Assembly (NCBI GenBank): GCA_024760905.1
Contig: CM045733.1
Location: 13,682,501 to 13,746,500, forward strand
DNA: 64,000 bases
Source of the DNA: Plotosus lineatus
Taxonomy: Eukaryota > Chordata > Actinopteri > Siluriformes > Plotosidae
Direction of reading: 5' to 3'
Below are positions 1-12,777 of the stretch, in pieces. The position numbers were made by a program, and so were the translations under genes. Under the pieces are notes generated by a model that was given only the letters and a program-made list of their open reading frames with translations, was not told the origin of the DNA and did not search any database. Positions within the stretch are counted from its first letter, which is position 1; each line of letters begins with the position of its first letter.

Positions 1-190
1 CCAGCATTTCACACATGAGAACAGAATACAGGCCTCATATCACCATGTCTTTGACTGGTCAGTGTTTCAGCCCTGCTTGGAGACTTTCAAATCTCCCCCA
101 TTAATGTTGGTAAGCAAAATGGACATGTGGACTTTACTTATTTGCTCTCTGATATTTGAATATGTCAACTTCATTGTACACTACGTAGGA
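1..190. other. No gene seen; unique sequence
   Basis: No open frame, repeat or RNA gene is recognisable here. The first SINE copy begins at the right end. Confidence 0.5.
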
Positions 191-470
191 CAGTGGTGAC
201 CAGGTAATAAGGTGCTGGGTTACCAATCCCAGGGTTCAGAGTTCAAACCCCACTGTCATTGGTTGTCATTGCCATCCCCCAGTGAGGCTAACTGGGTTAT
301 CGACCACGTTTCTCACTGTTTGTGGTAAGAGGCATGTAAAAGAACCATTCTTTCATCAAGAGTAGATGCATAGCCATCAGTGTGTTTCTGTTCTGCAATG
401 ACCTGGCAAGCTCTCTTGGGTCTACTCTGCCCTTGTACAGAGTCAGCTGAGATGGGTGCCAGCTCCATAA
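191..470 (+). mobile_element. SINE-A copy (tRNA-derived), diverged
   Basis: The copy has a tRNA-like head with a B-box-like 'gagttcaaacccc', then the SINE-A core ('aactgggttatc', 'gtaaaagaaccattctttca'). Its 3' end is the 'cctggcaagctc...tactctgcccttg' tail (tail 2). It was recognised by comparison with about 20 other copies in the window. It is old, with many substitutions. Confidence 0.75.
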
Positions 471-477
471 TGAATCA

Positions 478-748
478 GCTGTAGGGCTGGATTACCGAAC
501 CTCAGGTTGGGGGCTCAAGCAAAAATAATCAACTAGTTGTCACTGCTAACCCCCAGTGCAGCTATCTAGGTAATCAGAGGACAGCCGTGTCTCTAACTGT
601 ATATGGTGAGAGATTCATGTAAAAGAACCACTCCACTGCTGGCTTATGTCAGGAGTAGCTGCATAGTCATCAGTGTGTGTCTGCCCTGAGATGGCCTGGC
701 GAGCTGCCCAGGGTGTACTCTGACCTCGAACTGAGATTGGTGCCAAAC
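478..748 (+). mobile_element. SINE-A copy, head truncated
   Basis: It starts inside the tRNA-like head ('tagggctggattaccgaacc') and contains the core with 'gtaaaagaaccactcc' and tail 2 ('tggcctggcgagctgcccag'). It follows the previous copy almost directly, giving two head-to-tail copies. Confidence 0.7.
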
Positions 749-780
749 TTCACTGATCTGTATAATATACTGTAATATAG

Positions 781-785
<5 letters not shown>

Positions 786-848
<63 letters not shown>
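786..848. repeat. (GT)n microsatellite
   Basis: Uninterrupted GT dinucleotide array of about 31 units. Confidence 0.95.
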
Positions 849-849
<1 letters not shown>

Positions 850-895
850 TACGATCCTCTTCATAGAGGGAAGGTTTTAATATATATAAATATTC

Positions 896-1187
896 GGTGC
901 TTCGCTTTTCAATTGATGTGGCTTCAGTGCATTTTTAATTTTTTTTAATTTATTTATTTTTTAATATACATCGAATTAAAAAATAAAGAAATTAAGGAAG
1001 AACAGGGGGAAAAGTTAAGGAAAATCCCACAAAACAAGGCCAGTTATGGAAAAAAAACTCCCAAAAAACAAAAAACAAAAACAAAACAAAACCCCAAACA
1101 AACAAAAACGAACCCCCCCCACCAACACCAACAACAAAACTACTTACATTTTTATGAGGTGTACATCTGAGTGTGTGCGCGCACATC

Positions 1188-1220
<33 letters not shown>

Positions 1221-1315
1221 GCGTGTGTATTTATAATTAATTTACATCTTATGCATTATTTTTGAATGTTCAATTGTTATTATAAGTATTTATAGCATTG
1301 AATATGTATTTATTA

Positions 1316-1369
<54 letters not shown>

Positions 1370-1456
1370 TATACATCGATCGAGGGGGTGATCCTACTCC
1401 ATAGAATTCAGCATTCACGGGGGTCTCGGTCCCAATAAACCGCAGAAAGTGAGGGA
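896..1456 (-). mobile_element. MITE-1 copy (TA-flanked DNA transposon remnant)
   Basis: Its reverse complement aligns by eye with the complete copy at 14633-15164. Shared landmarks are 'ccctcactttctgcgg', 'gggaccgagaccccc', 'aataaatacatattcaa', 'gcataagatgtaaatt' and 'aaaaatgtaagtagtttt'. The end at about 896 lacks the terminal inverted repeat. Internal (GT)n at 1193-1220 and (TA)n at 1321-1360 have expanded inside it. There is no transposase frame. The Tc1 element that follows begins at a TA right next to it. Confidence 0.7.
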
Positions 1457-1464
1457 TATATATA

Positions 1465-3358
<1,894 letters not shown>

Positions 3359-3558
3359 CAGATGGTACAGTGGTGTTGTTGTTAGCATGTCTGCCTCACA
3401 GCAAGTAGGTCCTGGGTTCGGGTTCTGGCCTTAGATGATTCTGTGTGGAGTTTACTTGTTCTCTCTTGCTTGTGTGGGTTTCCTTCAGGTACTCTGGTTT
3501 CCTCCCCAATCCAAAGACATGCACATTAAGCCGACTGACCATTCCAAATAGACCCTAG

Positions 3559-3597
<39 letters not shown>

Positions 3598-3730
3598 GGC
3601 CATGCAGTGGTCTGGTGAGGTGTTCATGGTGTACCCACCCCACTTTCACCCAGTGTTGGCTGGATATGCGCCAGCCTTCCCGCCACCCTAATAAGATTCA
3701 GTGGTTTGGGAAATGAGTTGAAAAAATATT
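3359..3730 (+). mobile_element. SINE-C copy (tRNA-like head)
   Basis: The head 'gcctcacagcaagtaggtcc' plus 'tgggttcgggttc' resembles RNA polymerase III box B. The body has 'ggtttcctccccaatccaaa' and 'gacatgcacattaa', and the tail is tail 2-like ('ccctaataagattcagtgg'). A (GT)n array at 3561-3596 interrupts it. It is a widely dispersed teleost-type repeat with about ten copies here. Confidence 0.75.
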
Positions 3731-4042
3731 TCACACATTTTCATGACAAACGATAACAAGATCCATAATCAACTTCTACAATTCTCATGGGATCAAAATT
3801 GTACTTTTACAGCTTTTTGACTTGTGAGTTAATGTCAAAAGTTCTAATTATATAACTACACCTCTTATTAAAGTTGACAGTTTATTCCCTGACGAAACAA
3901 ACAGCAAAATTACAAATACAAGTCACACGGTTCAGCACGAGCTCGTCTTTGCACATTGCTGTAGGCTAATACTCATCAGCCCGGATAATTTCAAATGTGG
4001 TATAACACTATTTTTTTTTTTTTTCTTTAGGAATTCAAGGAG

Positions 4043-4075
<33 letters not shown>

Positions 4076-4392
4076 AATAAGAATCCCAGAAAGAAATTTG
4101 CCCTCGGGCTTAACCACAGCAGCACTAAGTGCTTTACTTAAAGGCACAAAACAGCTCACCAATAAAATAGAGTGAAACTTGAAACTCAAAACAAGTGAAT
4201 TTACCATAGATTGTGGCTCCAGGTCTATGCTTGGGGATGTAGAACCTAATTTGGATCTAATATGACACAAAATAGAACACGTTTCTCAGGTTTCTGAACC
4301 AAATGGGTAAATCTCCTCTCACATTAAACAAACAAATGAAGAAATTGTTTATATGCAGACAAAATGGATCACAGCCTCACCTTAATCACACA
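3731..4392. other. No gene seen; includes poly(T)/poly(A) tracts
   Basis: Unique sequence with a T-run at 4012-4024 and an A-run of about 31 at 4042-4072, only 17 bases apart, so the strand could fold back. No coding signal. Confidence 0.5.
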
Positions 4393-4393
4393 C

Positions 4394-4439
<46 letters not shown>
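4393..4439. repeat. (AAT)n microsatellite
   Basis: About 15 units of AAT. Confidence 0.95.
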
Positions 4440-4447
4440 TGTATTAC

Positions 4448-4540
4448 GTGATGGCCTGGCAAGCTGTGAAAGATTTGGCTGAGGTGGGTGCCAGCCTGAC
4501 TGCGACTCTAATTTGGATTCAGTGGTTAAGAAAATTAATG
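4448..4540 (+). mobile_element. SINE tail-2 fragment
   Basis: Only the 3' tail common to SINE-A and SINE-C is present: 'gatggcctggcaagctgtga', 'gtgggtgccagcct' and 'ctaatttggattcagtgg'. Confidence 0.65.
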
Positions 4541-4594
4541 AATGATAATAAAAACGTATTAGAAAAATTACTATTGTTTAAATACAATGAGCTT

Positions 4595-4936
4595 TCCTTT
4601 CGGCTTTTTCCCTTTCTCAGGGGTCGCCACAGCGAATGATTCGCACGTTTGATTTGGCATAGGTTTTTACATTGGATGCCCTTCTTGAAACAACCCTTGA
4701 GCAAGGGACAGAAACACGCCGACGTCTTTGTAGCTACTCTTTGCGAAAGTCAGCAACGGTTCTTTTGCATGTCTCTCACCATAGACAGTGAGAGACATGG
4801 CCGGCCCTTGATAACCCAGTTAGCTGCGGGGATATGGGGGTCGGGGGCAGTGACAACCTTGTGAAGAGTGGGACTTGAACCCCCAACCTTAGGATCAGCG
4901 ATCCAGTGCCCTATACCACCAGGCCATCACTGCCCT
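4595..4936 (-). mobile_element. SINE-A copy with RTE-type 3' tail
   Basis: On the plus strand it reads from the tail ('tttcggctttttccctttct', 'caggggtcgccacagc') through the core ('gaaagtcagcaacggttctt', 'gataacccagttagctg') to the tRNA-like head ('gggacttgaacccccaacct', 'ccctataccaccaggcc'). It carries the tail variant that matches the RTE LINE 3' end (tail 1). Confidence 0.85.
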
Positions 4937-5074
4937 TACTGTTTATATACAGTATACTGTTTATATTAAATCCTATCTATATTCCCAATTGAAATGATGC
5001 ATTGGGATTATTTATTTATTTATTTTTATACACAGTATTTACACTAATTTATAGTTCAAGCCCAACTATCAACA
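4937..5074. other. No gene seen
   Basis: Short AT-rich spacer between SINE copies. Confidence 0.5.
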
Positions 5075-5290
5075 AGTTGTCACTGACACCCCCCCCCCCC
5101 CCCCCAACGGTAAAAGAACCATTGCTGACTTCTGAGTAGCTGCTTCGCCGCCAGCATGTTTCTGCTCTGTAATGGCCTGGCAGGCTTTCCAGGGTGTACT
5201 CTGCCCTTGCCAGAGTCAGCTGATATGGGTGCCAGTTTCCCTGTGACCATAATTAGGATTAAGCGGTTCAGAAAAGGAATGAATGGATGA
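5075..5290 (+). mobile_element. SINE-A copy, 5' truncated, tail 2
   Basis: It begins in the core with a C-run at 5090-5105, then 'gtaaaagaaccattgctgac'. It ends with 'aattaggattaagcggttca', the tail-2 end. Confidence 0.75.
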
Positions 5291-5368
5291 ATAAAATTAC
5301 ATACAAATTGCAGTTTAATAACAGACACACACACAAAGTGTAACCTTTAGGTCAAGTGAATTTTAAGT

Positions 5369-5472
5369 GAAAAAAAAAAAAAAAAAACTGATTCACAAAT
5401 AATAATAATAATAATAAGAAGAAGAAGAAGAAAAAGAAGAAGAAGTATTATTAGTATTTTTATTATTATTTT
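5369..5472. repeat. A-run, (AAT)n and (GAA)n low complexity
   Basis: Run of A, then AAT units, then GAA-rich units, ending in TTA/TAT repeats next to the left end of Tc1-B. Confidence 0.85.
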
Positions 5473-5676
5473 ATAAAATCACCTGTTCCACAATTATTGG
5501 CACCCCTAACACGTTTTGGAAATAAATGCGATTGCAGTATTTATATAATTTCTACAATAGTTAACAAAGATGATCAGTGTATTTCCGAACATTTAATTAG
5601 TAATTCATCACTTCCTGTTTCCTGTGGTATAAATATGAAGTGACACAGAGGCCGTTTCTCTTATCCACTCTTCAAT

Positions 5677-7064
5677 ATGGGAACGATAAAGGAACACAGC
5701 ATTCAAGTAAGGCAGACGCATGTCGACCTTCACAATTCAGGAAATGGCTACAAGAAGATGTGCCTGCACTTGCACATATCTACCATCAGAGAATTCATTA
5801 AGAAGTTTCAAACAACCCTAACAACGGTAAACAAGCCTGGACGAGGACGCAAGGTTATTTGCTTCCACGCAAAGTGAGGGGGATTGTAAGAAATAAAAAG
5901 TTCTCCACAGCCTATTGTTAAAGAAATGCAACAACTGAGAGCATCTTGGGTTACAAGTCTCCAAAACAACCATCAGGTGCCATTTACATGCCCACAAGCT
6001 GTTTAGGAGGCATGCAAGGGAAAAACTTTTCTCACTCACAATCATAAACGCAAACGTCTGGAGTTCACTAAGCGGCACTGGAACTTTGACGAGGACCATG
6101 TGCTTTGGTCAGACCAAGATATAGCTTTGGCAACAAACACTTTAAATCGGTATGGTGGAACACAAAAGATGAGGATGCAGAAAGGCACTTCATGCCCACT
6201 GTGAGGTCAGAAGAAGGATCAGTGTTGCTGTTGGCCTGTTTTTGTTCCAGAGGCCCTACGGAACCTTGTTCAAGTACTTGGCATCATGAACGCTTTGAAA
6301 TACCAGGACACTTTAAAGCAAAATCTGGTGTCCTCTGCCTGAAAACTGAAAAAAGGTCTGTACAGTGTCTTTCAGCAAGATAATGACCCCAAACATGTGG
6401 CCAAATCTACACAAAAATTGTTTCACCAGAGACAGAATGAAGCTCCTTTCATGGCCATCTCAGGCCCCATGTGACGTACTGAACTTTAACCCGGACCCAG
6501 AAATGCAGGAGACAGTGTGAGATGACACAGAACCGATTTATTACTCAAAGAGGAAGCACTCAAGCAGGACGCAAACACGCTAACTACTGGTGATGAAGAG
6601 AAACACAATTAACATTAAGCACTGGGAAACTAAATTGCGGGAAAGTGGTCAAGCGCGAAGCTGGAACTAGGAGCCAGAGAGAACACAGGGAAGCAGACAC
6701 GTGATGCGAGGCAATCTTCTGGCACCGAGCTGAACGCGCTGCTTGTCTTTATAGAGTAGAAGATTAGGGAGTGGGATCAGGTGTGTGAACTGTGATCAGC
6801 CCACGTAGGTCAGCCACGCCCCTTTGCCGGAGCCTGCAGCTCTGGGGAGAAACAGAGTTAGAAGAGCCGCCACATTTACAGTCCCCCCCAAACACAAACC
6901 ATAACACCCCAGACCTCAACCCAATTGAAAACCTGTGGAGTGAGCTGCAGAGGAGAGGACCCAGATTGCTAGATGATTTCGAGAGATTGTACAGAAAGAG
7001 AAAAAGTCCAAGATTCCTCTCTCTGTATTCTCCCATCTTGCGAAACATTATCGGAGAAGATTAG
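5677..7064 (+). pseudogene. Tc1 transposase, frameshifted and split by an LTR
   Basis: The start at 5677 gives an N-terminal paired-like DNA-binding region (5677-5877; the 'NKPGRGRK' GRPR-like box lies near residue 55). Later frames hold 'RHWNFDEDHVLWSDQD' around 6074-6120, the region of the first catalytic Asp. 'QQDNDPKH' near 6380 holds the second Asp. The third, 'PDLNPIENLW', lies at about 6909-6942, beyond the LTR. Skipping the LTR and one CCCCA copy restores a continuous W-P-S-Q-A-P-D-L-N-P reading across the junction, so the LTR entered an element that still had this motif. Other indels and stops make the gene dead. Confidence 0.87.
6470..6906 (-). mobile_element. Solo LTR (Ty3/Gypsy-like or ERV), antisense
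   Basis: On the minus strand it begins TGTTATGG and ends ACGTCACA (TG...CA). It is flanked by a perfect 5-bp target duplication CCCCA at 6465-6469 and 6907-6911. The same strand carries a TATA-like 'tctataaag' (plus 6747-6755) followed by an AATAAA polyadenylation signal (plus 6537-6542), the order expected for U3-R-U5. No internal retroelement sequence remains, so it probably arose by recombination between two LTRs. Family assignment to Gypsy is tentative. Confidence 0.88.
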
Positions 7065-7315
7065 TTGGTGTTTTATTAGCAAAAGGTGGTTATACAAAGT
7101 ATTAACATCAGAGGGATAATAATTGTGGCTCACCTGATTTGATTGATAAAAATTATTAATTAATAAGGGACTTTTTCTCCTCTAAATAAATGCACTGGAA
7201 TTAAAGGTTGGATTTTCCTCTTTTTTATTGTGTTCCAATATTATTTATAGAAAAAAGTGAATTCATCAGAAGCAAAAGAACACATATTAACCAGGGGTGG
7301 TAATAATTTTAGAGG

Positions 7316-7319
<4 letters not shown>

Positions 7320-7392
<73 letters not shown>

Positions 7393-7401
7393 ACACACAC
7401 A
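7320..7401. repeat. (GT)n microsatellite with CA end
   Basis: About 34 GT units, then 'gcgcacacacac', so the right edge is self-complementary. Confidence 0.95.
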
Positions 7402-7954
7402 AACACTATAGAAATATATTAAAAAATCATAATGAATCAGAATAATAACCTGGAAGAATATGTCAAGGTCATTATGATATCCAAGGTCAAACAAAGAAAG
7501 GGACAAGCATTTTCACAGCTGCTTGCCATAGGAAACATTCTTGCAAAACCTTTAAAACGATTCATCCAGCAGTTCTTGAAATGTCGCTTGGATAATTTAT
7601 AAAATTTACAAGGTCAAAGGTCAAATAGAGAAACTGACACAGATTCAGGCAACACCACAACAGCCGGAAGGCCAAAATAATTATGACCTGCTTGCAAAAC
7701 AGCACTTTTTTTTTTTTATTAAAAACCTCCTGCAGAATCAATACATCTTACTTCAAATAAACGATGGTCTCATAATTTAAGGCAATAGCACTAAATTTGT
7801 AATCACAATGAGTGTTTGGGCCAGTGTGAGGGATACAAAGCAGTTTATGCTTAGTAGATCTTAGTGAATGCGAAGAAATACAAAAGTACACTATATAAAA
7901 CACATTAAGAAATGCTACTTCTCCTGATAATTTATTATTGTTATTATTAATTAT
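7402..7954. other. No gene seen; unique sequence
   Basis: Contains short A/T runs but no recognisable repeat, RNA gene or coding region. Confidence 0.5.
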
Positions 7955-8234
7955 ATGAACTGTTTAATCCTAATTAGGGTCACAGGGGAGATGGTGCCCA
8001 TTTCAGCTGCCTCTGGACGAGGGCACAGTACACTCTGGAATGCTAGCCAGGCCATTGCAGGGCAGAAACATGCTACTCTTGTTGAAAGTCAGCAATGGTT
8101 CTTTTACATGAACCTCACACCATAGACAGTGAGAGACATGGCCGGCCTTTGATAACCCAGTTAGCTGCACTGGGGGGACAGTGACGACCCAACGTGGCTT
8201 GAACCTCCAACCTTGTGATCAGTGATCCAGCACC

Positions 8235-8236
<2 letters not shown>
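7955..8236 (-). mobile_element. SINE-A copy, tail 2
   Basis: Plus strand reads 'tttaatcctaattagggtca' (tail 2), the core 'aagtcagcaatggttctttt', then the start of the tRNA-like head 'ttgaacctccaacctt'. The head runs into a (TTA)n array. Confidence 0.85.

Positions 8237-8291
<55 letters not shown>
8235..8291. repeat. (TTA)n microsatellite
   Basis: About 19 TTA units at the tRNA-like end of the SINE-A. Confidence 0.95.
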
Positions 8292-8662
<371 letters not shown>

Positions 8663-8664
8663 AA

Positions 8665-9014
8665 AATGAGGCAGAGATGCAATTGCTGAGGTACTCTCTG
8701 GGAGTAACGAGGATGGATAGGATCAGGAATGAGTACATCAGAGGGACAACACATGTAAGATTTTTTGGAGACAAAGTCAGAGAGGCTAGATTGAGATGGT
8801 TTGGACATGTACAGAGGAGGGATAGTGAGTATATTGGCAGTAGGATGCTGAGGTTGGCACTACCAGGTAGAAGGCCTAGAGGAAGACCAAAGAAGAGATT
8901 TATAGATCTGGTGAAGGAAGACATGACGGTTGTTGGAGTCAGAGAAGAAAATGCAGGGGACAAGGTGAGATGGAGGCAGATGATTTGCTGTGGCGACACA
9001 CTGTGGAACAGCTG
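8665..9014 (+). pseudogene. RTE-like LINE, ORF2 C-terminus, 5' truncated
   Basis: The frame from 8677 gives 112 aa of the post-RT region. Landmarks are '[15 protein letters not shown]', '[19 protein letters not shown]', '[12 protein letters not shown]' and a closing '[10 protein letters not shown]'. The 3' end of this LINE family ('gctgtggcgac') follows, slightly altered. The same peptide recurs at 13500-13920, 35136-35545, 43191-43881 and 54735-55060. This is the non-catalytic C-terminal domain of a non-LTR retrotransposon; RTE is the most likely clade. Confidence 0.85.
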
Positions 9015-9047
9015 ATCGGAAAATAAGATTTCTATAAAAGGAAAGGT

Positions 9048-9388
9048 GGGGCAATGGTGGTCTAGTGGATAGGGCGCAGGATCGCTGATCCTAAGGTTGG
9101 GGGTTCGAGTCCCCACAAGGTTGTCACTGTCCCCCCAGTGCAGCTAACTGGGTTATCAAAGGTGGGCCATGTCTCTCACTGTCTATGGTGAGAGGCAAGT
9201 AAAAGAACCATTGCTGACTTTCATAAAGAGTAGCTGCAAAGCCGTCAGTGTGCTTCAATCCCTTGCTGAAGGGTTGTGACAGGAAGGGCATCCGACGTAA
9301 AAACCAATGCCAAATCAAATGTGTGAATCAGATGATATTCTGTAGCGACTCCCGAGAAAGGGAAAAAGCCGAAAGGAAAGAAAGAATA
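9048..9388 (+). mobile_element. Full-length SINE-A with 15-bp target duplication
   Basis: Head with A-box-like 'tggtctagtgg' and B-box-like 'ggttcgagtcc', core, and RTE-type tail ('gggaaaaagccgaaagg'). Direct repeats 'tataaaaggaaaggt' at 9033-9047 and 9389-9403 flank it exactly. This shows it is a retroposed unit of about 341 bp and fixes both ends. It lies 34 bp downstream of an RTE fragment. Confidence 0.92.
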
Positions 9389-9403
9389 TATAAAAGGAAA
9401 GGT

Positions 9404-9828
9404 ATTATAAAAAAAAAAAAATTAAAACGTTTAAAATCTCATTCACTAGCAGATTTTTGTTTGGTTTTCTTGGTATTACTCACTTAGATGCCATTTCTCC
9501 AGCAGCAGGAAGCTGTTTTATCCATTGGGTTTCTCCAGAAACACTCACCTCAAAGGGACAAATCTCCTGTCTGGTCTCTTTGATTTGTGTTACGACCTTT
9601 GTTTCCTACTGGCACAACAAGCCGCTGTTTAACTGTTTTTTTTTTTTTTTTTTTTTTTTAAGATGAAAGGGTTCTAACAAATAGTCATTGGGTCTCTTCT
9701 CCAGTCACTGGGCCTAAGTATTTTATTTTTTTTATTTTATTTTATTTTTTTTATTTTTTTAAGATATTAAAGTATGAAAGCTTTTTAAAATTGCCAGTTA
9801 TTTTGTAAACATCAATCCTTAGCTGCAC
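9404..9828. other. No gene seen; A/T runs
   Basis: Unique sequence with a T-run at 9636-9659 and TTTTA-type low complexity at 9720-9765. Confidence 0.5.
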
Positions 9829-10194
9829 TTCTTTCGGCTGTTCCCTTTTTTCTCAGGAGTTGCTACAGAGAATCATCGCATGTTTCATTTGGTATAGGTT
9901 TTGGATTTGGTTACATTGGATACATTGGATGCCCTTCCTGACACAACCCTGAGCAAGGGGCAGGAACAGCTGACGGCTATGCAGCTCATCTTGTCGAAAG
10001 TCAGCAATGGTTCTTTTACATGAACCTCACACCATAGACAGTGATAGACATGGCCGGCCTTTGATAACCCAGTTAGCTGCACTGGAGAAGGGGGGGGAGG
10101 GGGGCAGTGACAACCTTGTGGAGAGTGGGACTCGAACCCCCAACCTTAGTATCAGCGATCCAGTTCCCTATACCACCAGACCACCACTGCACAT
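9829..10194 (-). mobile_element. SINE-A copy with RTE-type tail
   Basis: Plus strand reads 'tttcggctgttccctttttt' (tail 1), 'ggatgcccttcctgacacaa', the core 'gaaagtcagcaatggttctt', and the head 'gggactcgaacccccaacct' ending 'taccaccagaccaccactgc'. It is nearly full length. Confidence 0.88.
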
Positions 10195-10214
10195 ACAACA
10201 TTTTTAATGGGCAA

Positions 10215-10555
10215 ATACCATTAGGGGCAGCGGGTAGGGCTCGGCAGCGTTGTTTCTGTGTGGAGTTTGCATGTTCTCCCTGTGTTTGCCCGGGTCTCCT
10301 TTGGGTACTCTAGTTTTGACACAGTCCAAACAAAAGTGTTGACACAGTACTAATTTTCTAATAAATAATTGTTCATTGTACCGAAGTGTGAATATGACTG
10401 TGAATGGCTGGTTTGTATGCTGGCCCTGTTATGGTCTACCGGGCTATTTTGGGGTATACAGTGCCTTTGTTCAGGGTCAGCTGAGATAAGCTCCAGCCTT
10501 GTATTAACCCTAATAGGATTAAATGGTTCAGCAGATGAGTGAGTGGGTGAGTTAA
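10215..10555 (+). mobile_element. SINE-C copy, internally shortened
   Basis: 'gtgtggagtttgcatgttct' plus tail 2 'ccctaataggattaaatgg'. The middle part is deleted or diverged. Confidence 0.7.
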
Positions 10556-10915
10556 TGAGTGAAATACCAACCTGGTTATATTTGAAGGACTGAGAGACAC
10601 AATGGTCCAACCACATATAAAAAATAAAGAAATACATAAATAAATAAAGATAAAAAATGAGACCAGGTGATATTTTGACAGAGATGGATGAGGGTCTATG
10701 TGTCCCAAAATGGTCCCTTTATGTTTTCTTATGACCTTGAATCATATCATGTGAATTATCACTGAATTTTTATATTGCAAAAACTTTCATATCACTTTTC
10801 TGACAAACAGCTTTCTGTTAGTTACACCACTCTGGCGCTCAGCCAAATGTCTGGAGGGACACCAATGAAAGCTAAAGAAAAATGTACAGCCGCTTTCAGA
10901 TTTTAATTCTACATC
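10556..10915. other. No gene seen; unique sequence
   Basis: No repeat or coding match is recognised. Confidence 0.5.
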
Positions 10916-10917
10916 TA

Positions 10918-11734
10918 CAGACGCTCCCCGACTTATGTTTTTAATTGGTTCTGGATGGCCGAACGTAAGTTGAAAGTGAACGTAAGTTGTTACAGTGACG
11001 TATGACGTGTGACGTATGACGCTCATACTGTATTATACATCCATAAATACCATTACTGTATCTCACAAAACCCCCCTAAATCAATTATTATAAACATAAC
11101 TTTGTAAAATAATATCAAACATATCAAATAATATCAACATTAATTTCAAATAAGTCACTTATTTATACCAAGTCACTTTACATGAAACTTAAAACAGTCA
11201 ATCAATGCCTACAATATGTGAAGTGCTCAATACCGAAAGTAGTGTACTTGCTGTGGGTTATACAGACTTTTGGTCTTTCAAGTGCACAAGGGTGCCATTG
11301 AACTCGTTTAGAACACAGCCTGCACTGATGTGAATCCCAGCAAAGCGGAGAGTTCTTTCTGTTGTGTAAGTAAACTTTATTCAAGAGATGCATACAAAGA
11401 ACAAGTACAAATCCTAATGAATAATAAAATAAAAATAAGTATACACTCTTAGGATTCTGCTAAAAGATAATAAATATCTGTAATTGTTCTGTAATTTGTG
11501 CATTTTACATGTTTTCATTTTACAACTCTCTTTGCTTAACTGAGTATGCATGGTAGATTGTGCTGATCTGAGCAGATAGTTAATTCATCTCTGTGTATGA
11601 GACTTGCACCCATGCTAGTAGGCTTACACTTCTGACCAACCAGATTTGCTTAGGTGACAAAAGTTCGCAAAACAGTGTAAACACAAAGATCACAGAGACG
11701 ACGTCTTAACACAAGAGTAACACGCTATATATAT

Positions 11735-11831
<97 letters not shown>

Positions 11832-11998
11832 CATATACACACTCTCAGTCTGTAAACAATGAATGCAGCGCCATTGCGTCATTACGTCACTATTCTACGT
11901 AGGTACGTCTAAACTCAAAATTTGACTTTTTTTTGGGGGGAAAAAAACTTAAAATCATTAAAATGTAAAACGGATGAATGTAGGTCGGGGAACGTCTG
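10918..11998. mobile_element. MITE-2: TA-flanked element with ~20-bp TIRs
   Basis: The left end begins 'cagacgctccccgactta'. The right end, reversed, begins 'cagacgttccccgaccta'. Both are preceded by TA (10916-10917 and 11999-12000). The length is 1081 bp. No transposase-like frame is visible, and a (TA)n array at 11733-11826 sits inside. The TA duplication and TIRs place it in the Tc1/mariner/pogo group as a non-autonomous element; the family is unknown to me. Confidence 0.78.
11733..11826. repeat. (TA)n microsatellite inside MITE-2
   Basis: TA units with 'tacatacata' interruptions at both ends. Confidence 0.95.
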
Positions 11999-12125
11999 TA
12001 TAAAGACTTTCTAAAATCTAAAGTGCTAAATCTAACCTGAACTCATAATCATATCAAACAAAATACATTCAAATACTTTATTACTTCTGGTCATATTAAA
12101 ATTGGAAGAAGGTGAAAAAGGTTAA

Positions 12126-12400
12126 CGCGGCATGGTGGCGTTAGTGGTCAGCACGTCCGCTTCACAGCAAGAAGGTCCATGGTTTGATTCCCAGCTTGGA
12201 AATTTCCGTGTGGAGTTTGCATGTTCTCCTTGTGCTTGCCCGTGGGTTTCCTCTGGGTATGCCGATTTCCTCGCACATTCCAAACATATGCACAATAGGT
12301 TAACTGGTTTTTCTAAATTGCCCCTATATGTGAGTGTAAATGGTTGTGTGAGTTTTGGCCATGGTCTGGTCATGGACTGGTGCCCAACTAGGCTGAGTCT
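12126..12400 (+). mobile_element. SINE-C copy
   Basis: Head 'gcttcacagcaagaaggtcc' and 'ggtttgattccca', body 'gtgtggagtttgcatgttct', then 'ttggccatggtctggtcatg'. It meets an opposite SINE-C at about 12375-12430. Confidence 0.8.
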
Positions 12401-12655
12401 GAAAGAGGGTAAGGTACACCCTGGACAGGTCAGCAGGCCATTGAAGGGCCACGACTCACACCTTGTGGTGATTTGTAACAGCCAGCTAGCCTACTGTGGA
12501 TGTTTTTTGAACCTTTTGATGAAACCGGAAGTTCCAGAGGAAACCTGCACAAGCCTGGGGAGACATGCAAACTCCACACAGAAACATCTATGCTGGGAAT
12601 GAATCCAGGACTTTCTTGATGTGAGGCGGACTTGCTAACCACTGCACGACCAGAC
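12375..12655 (-). mobile_element. SINE-C copy, inverted against the previous one
   Basis: Plus strand reads 'caccctggacaggtcagc', 'catgcaaactccacacag' and ends with the head reversed ('actgcacgaccagact'). The pair is tail to tail. This copy, with the following 430 bp, matches the reverse complement of 33777-34835. Confidence 0.8.
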
Positions 12656-12746
12656 TAATTATAATTATTATATCATTAATTGTCTTAATACATTATTTTA
12701 TGGTTTATTAAACAGCATGTGATCCTTCAACGACTTCTATTGTTTT

Positions 12747-12777
<31 letters not shown>

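Larger units (their letters stand above)
5480..7322 (+). mobile_element. Tc1-like transposon (Tc1-B) with internal LTR
   Basis: The left end has 'ccacaattattggcacccct'. The right end, reversed, has the matching 'ctaaaattattaccacccct', next to 'gggcagtg'. The interior encodes a decayed Tc1 transposase on plus, and a 437-bp solo LTR lies inside it. Without the LTR and one target duplication the element is about 1.4 kb. A (GT)n array directly abuts its right end. Confidence 0.88.

Noticed and set aside
12132..12602. 156-aa plus frame
   Set aside because: It lies wholly within two opposed SINE-C copies.
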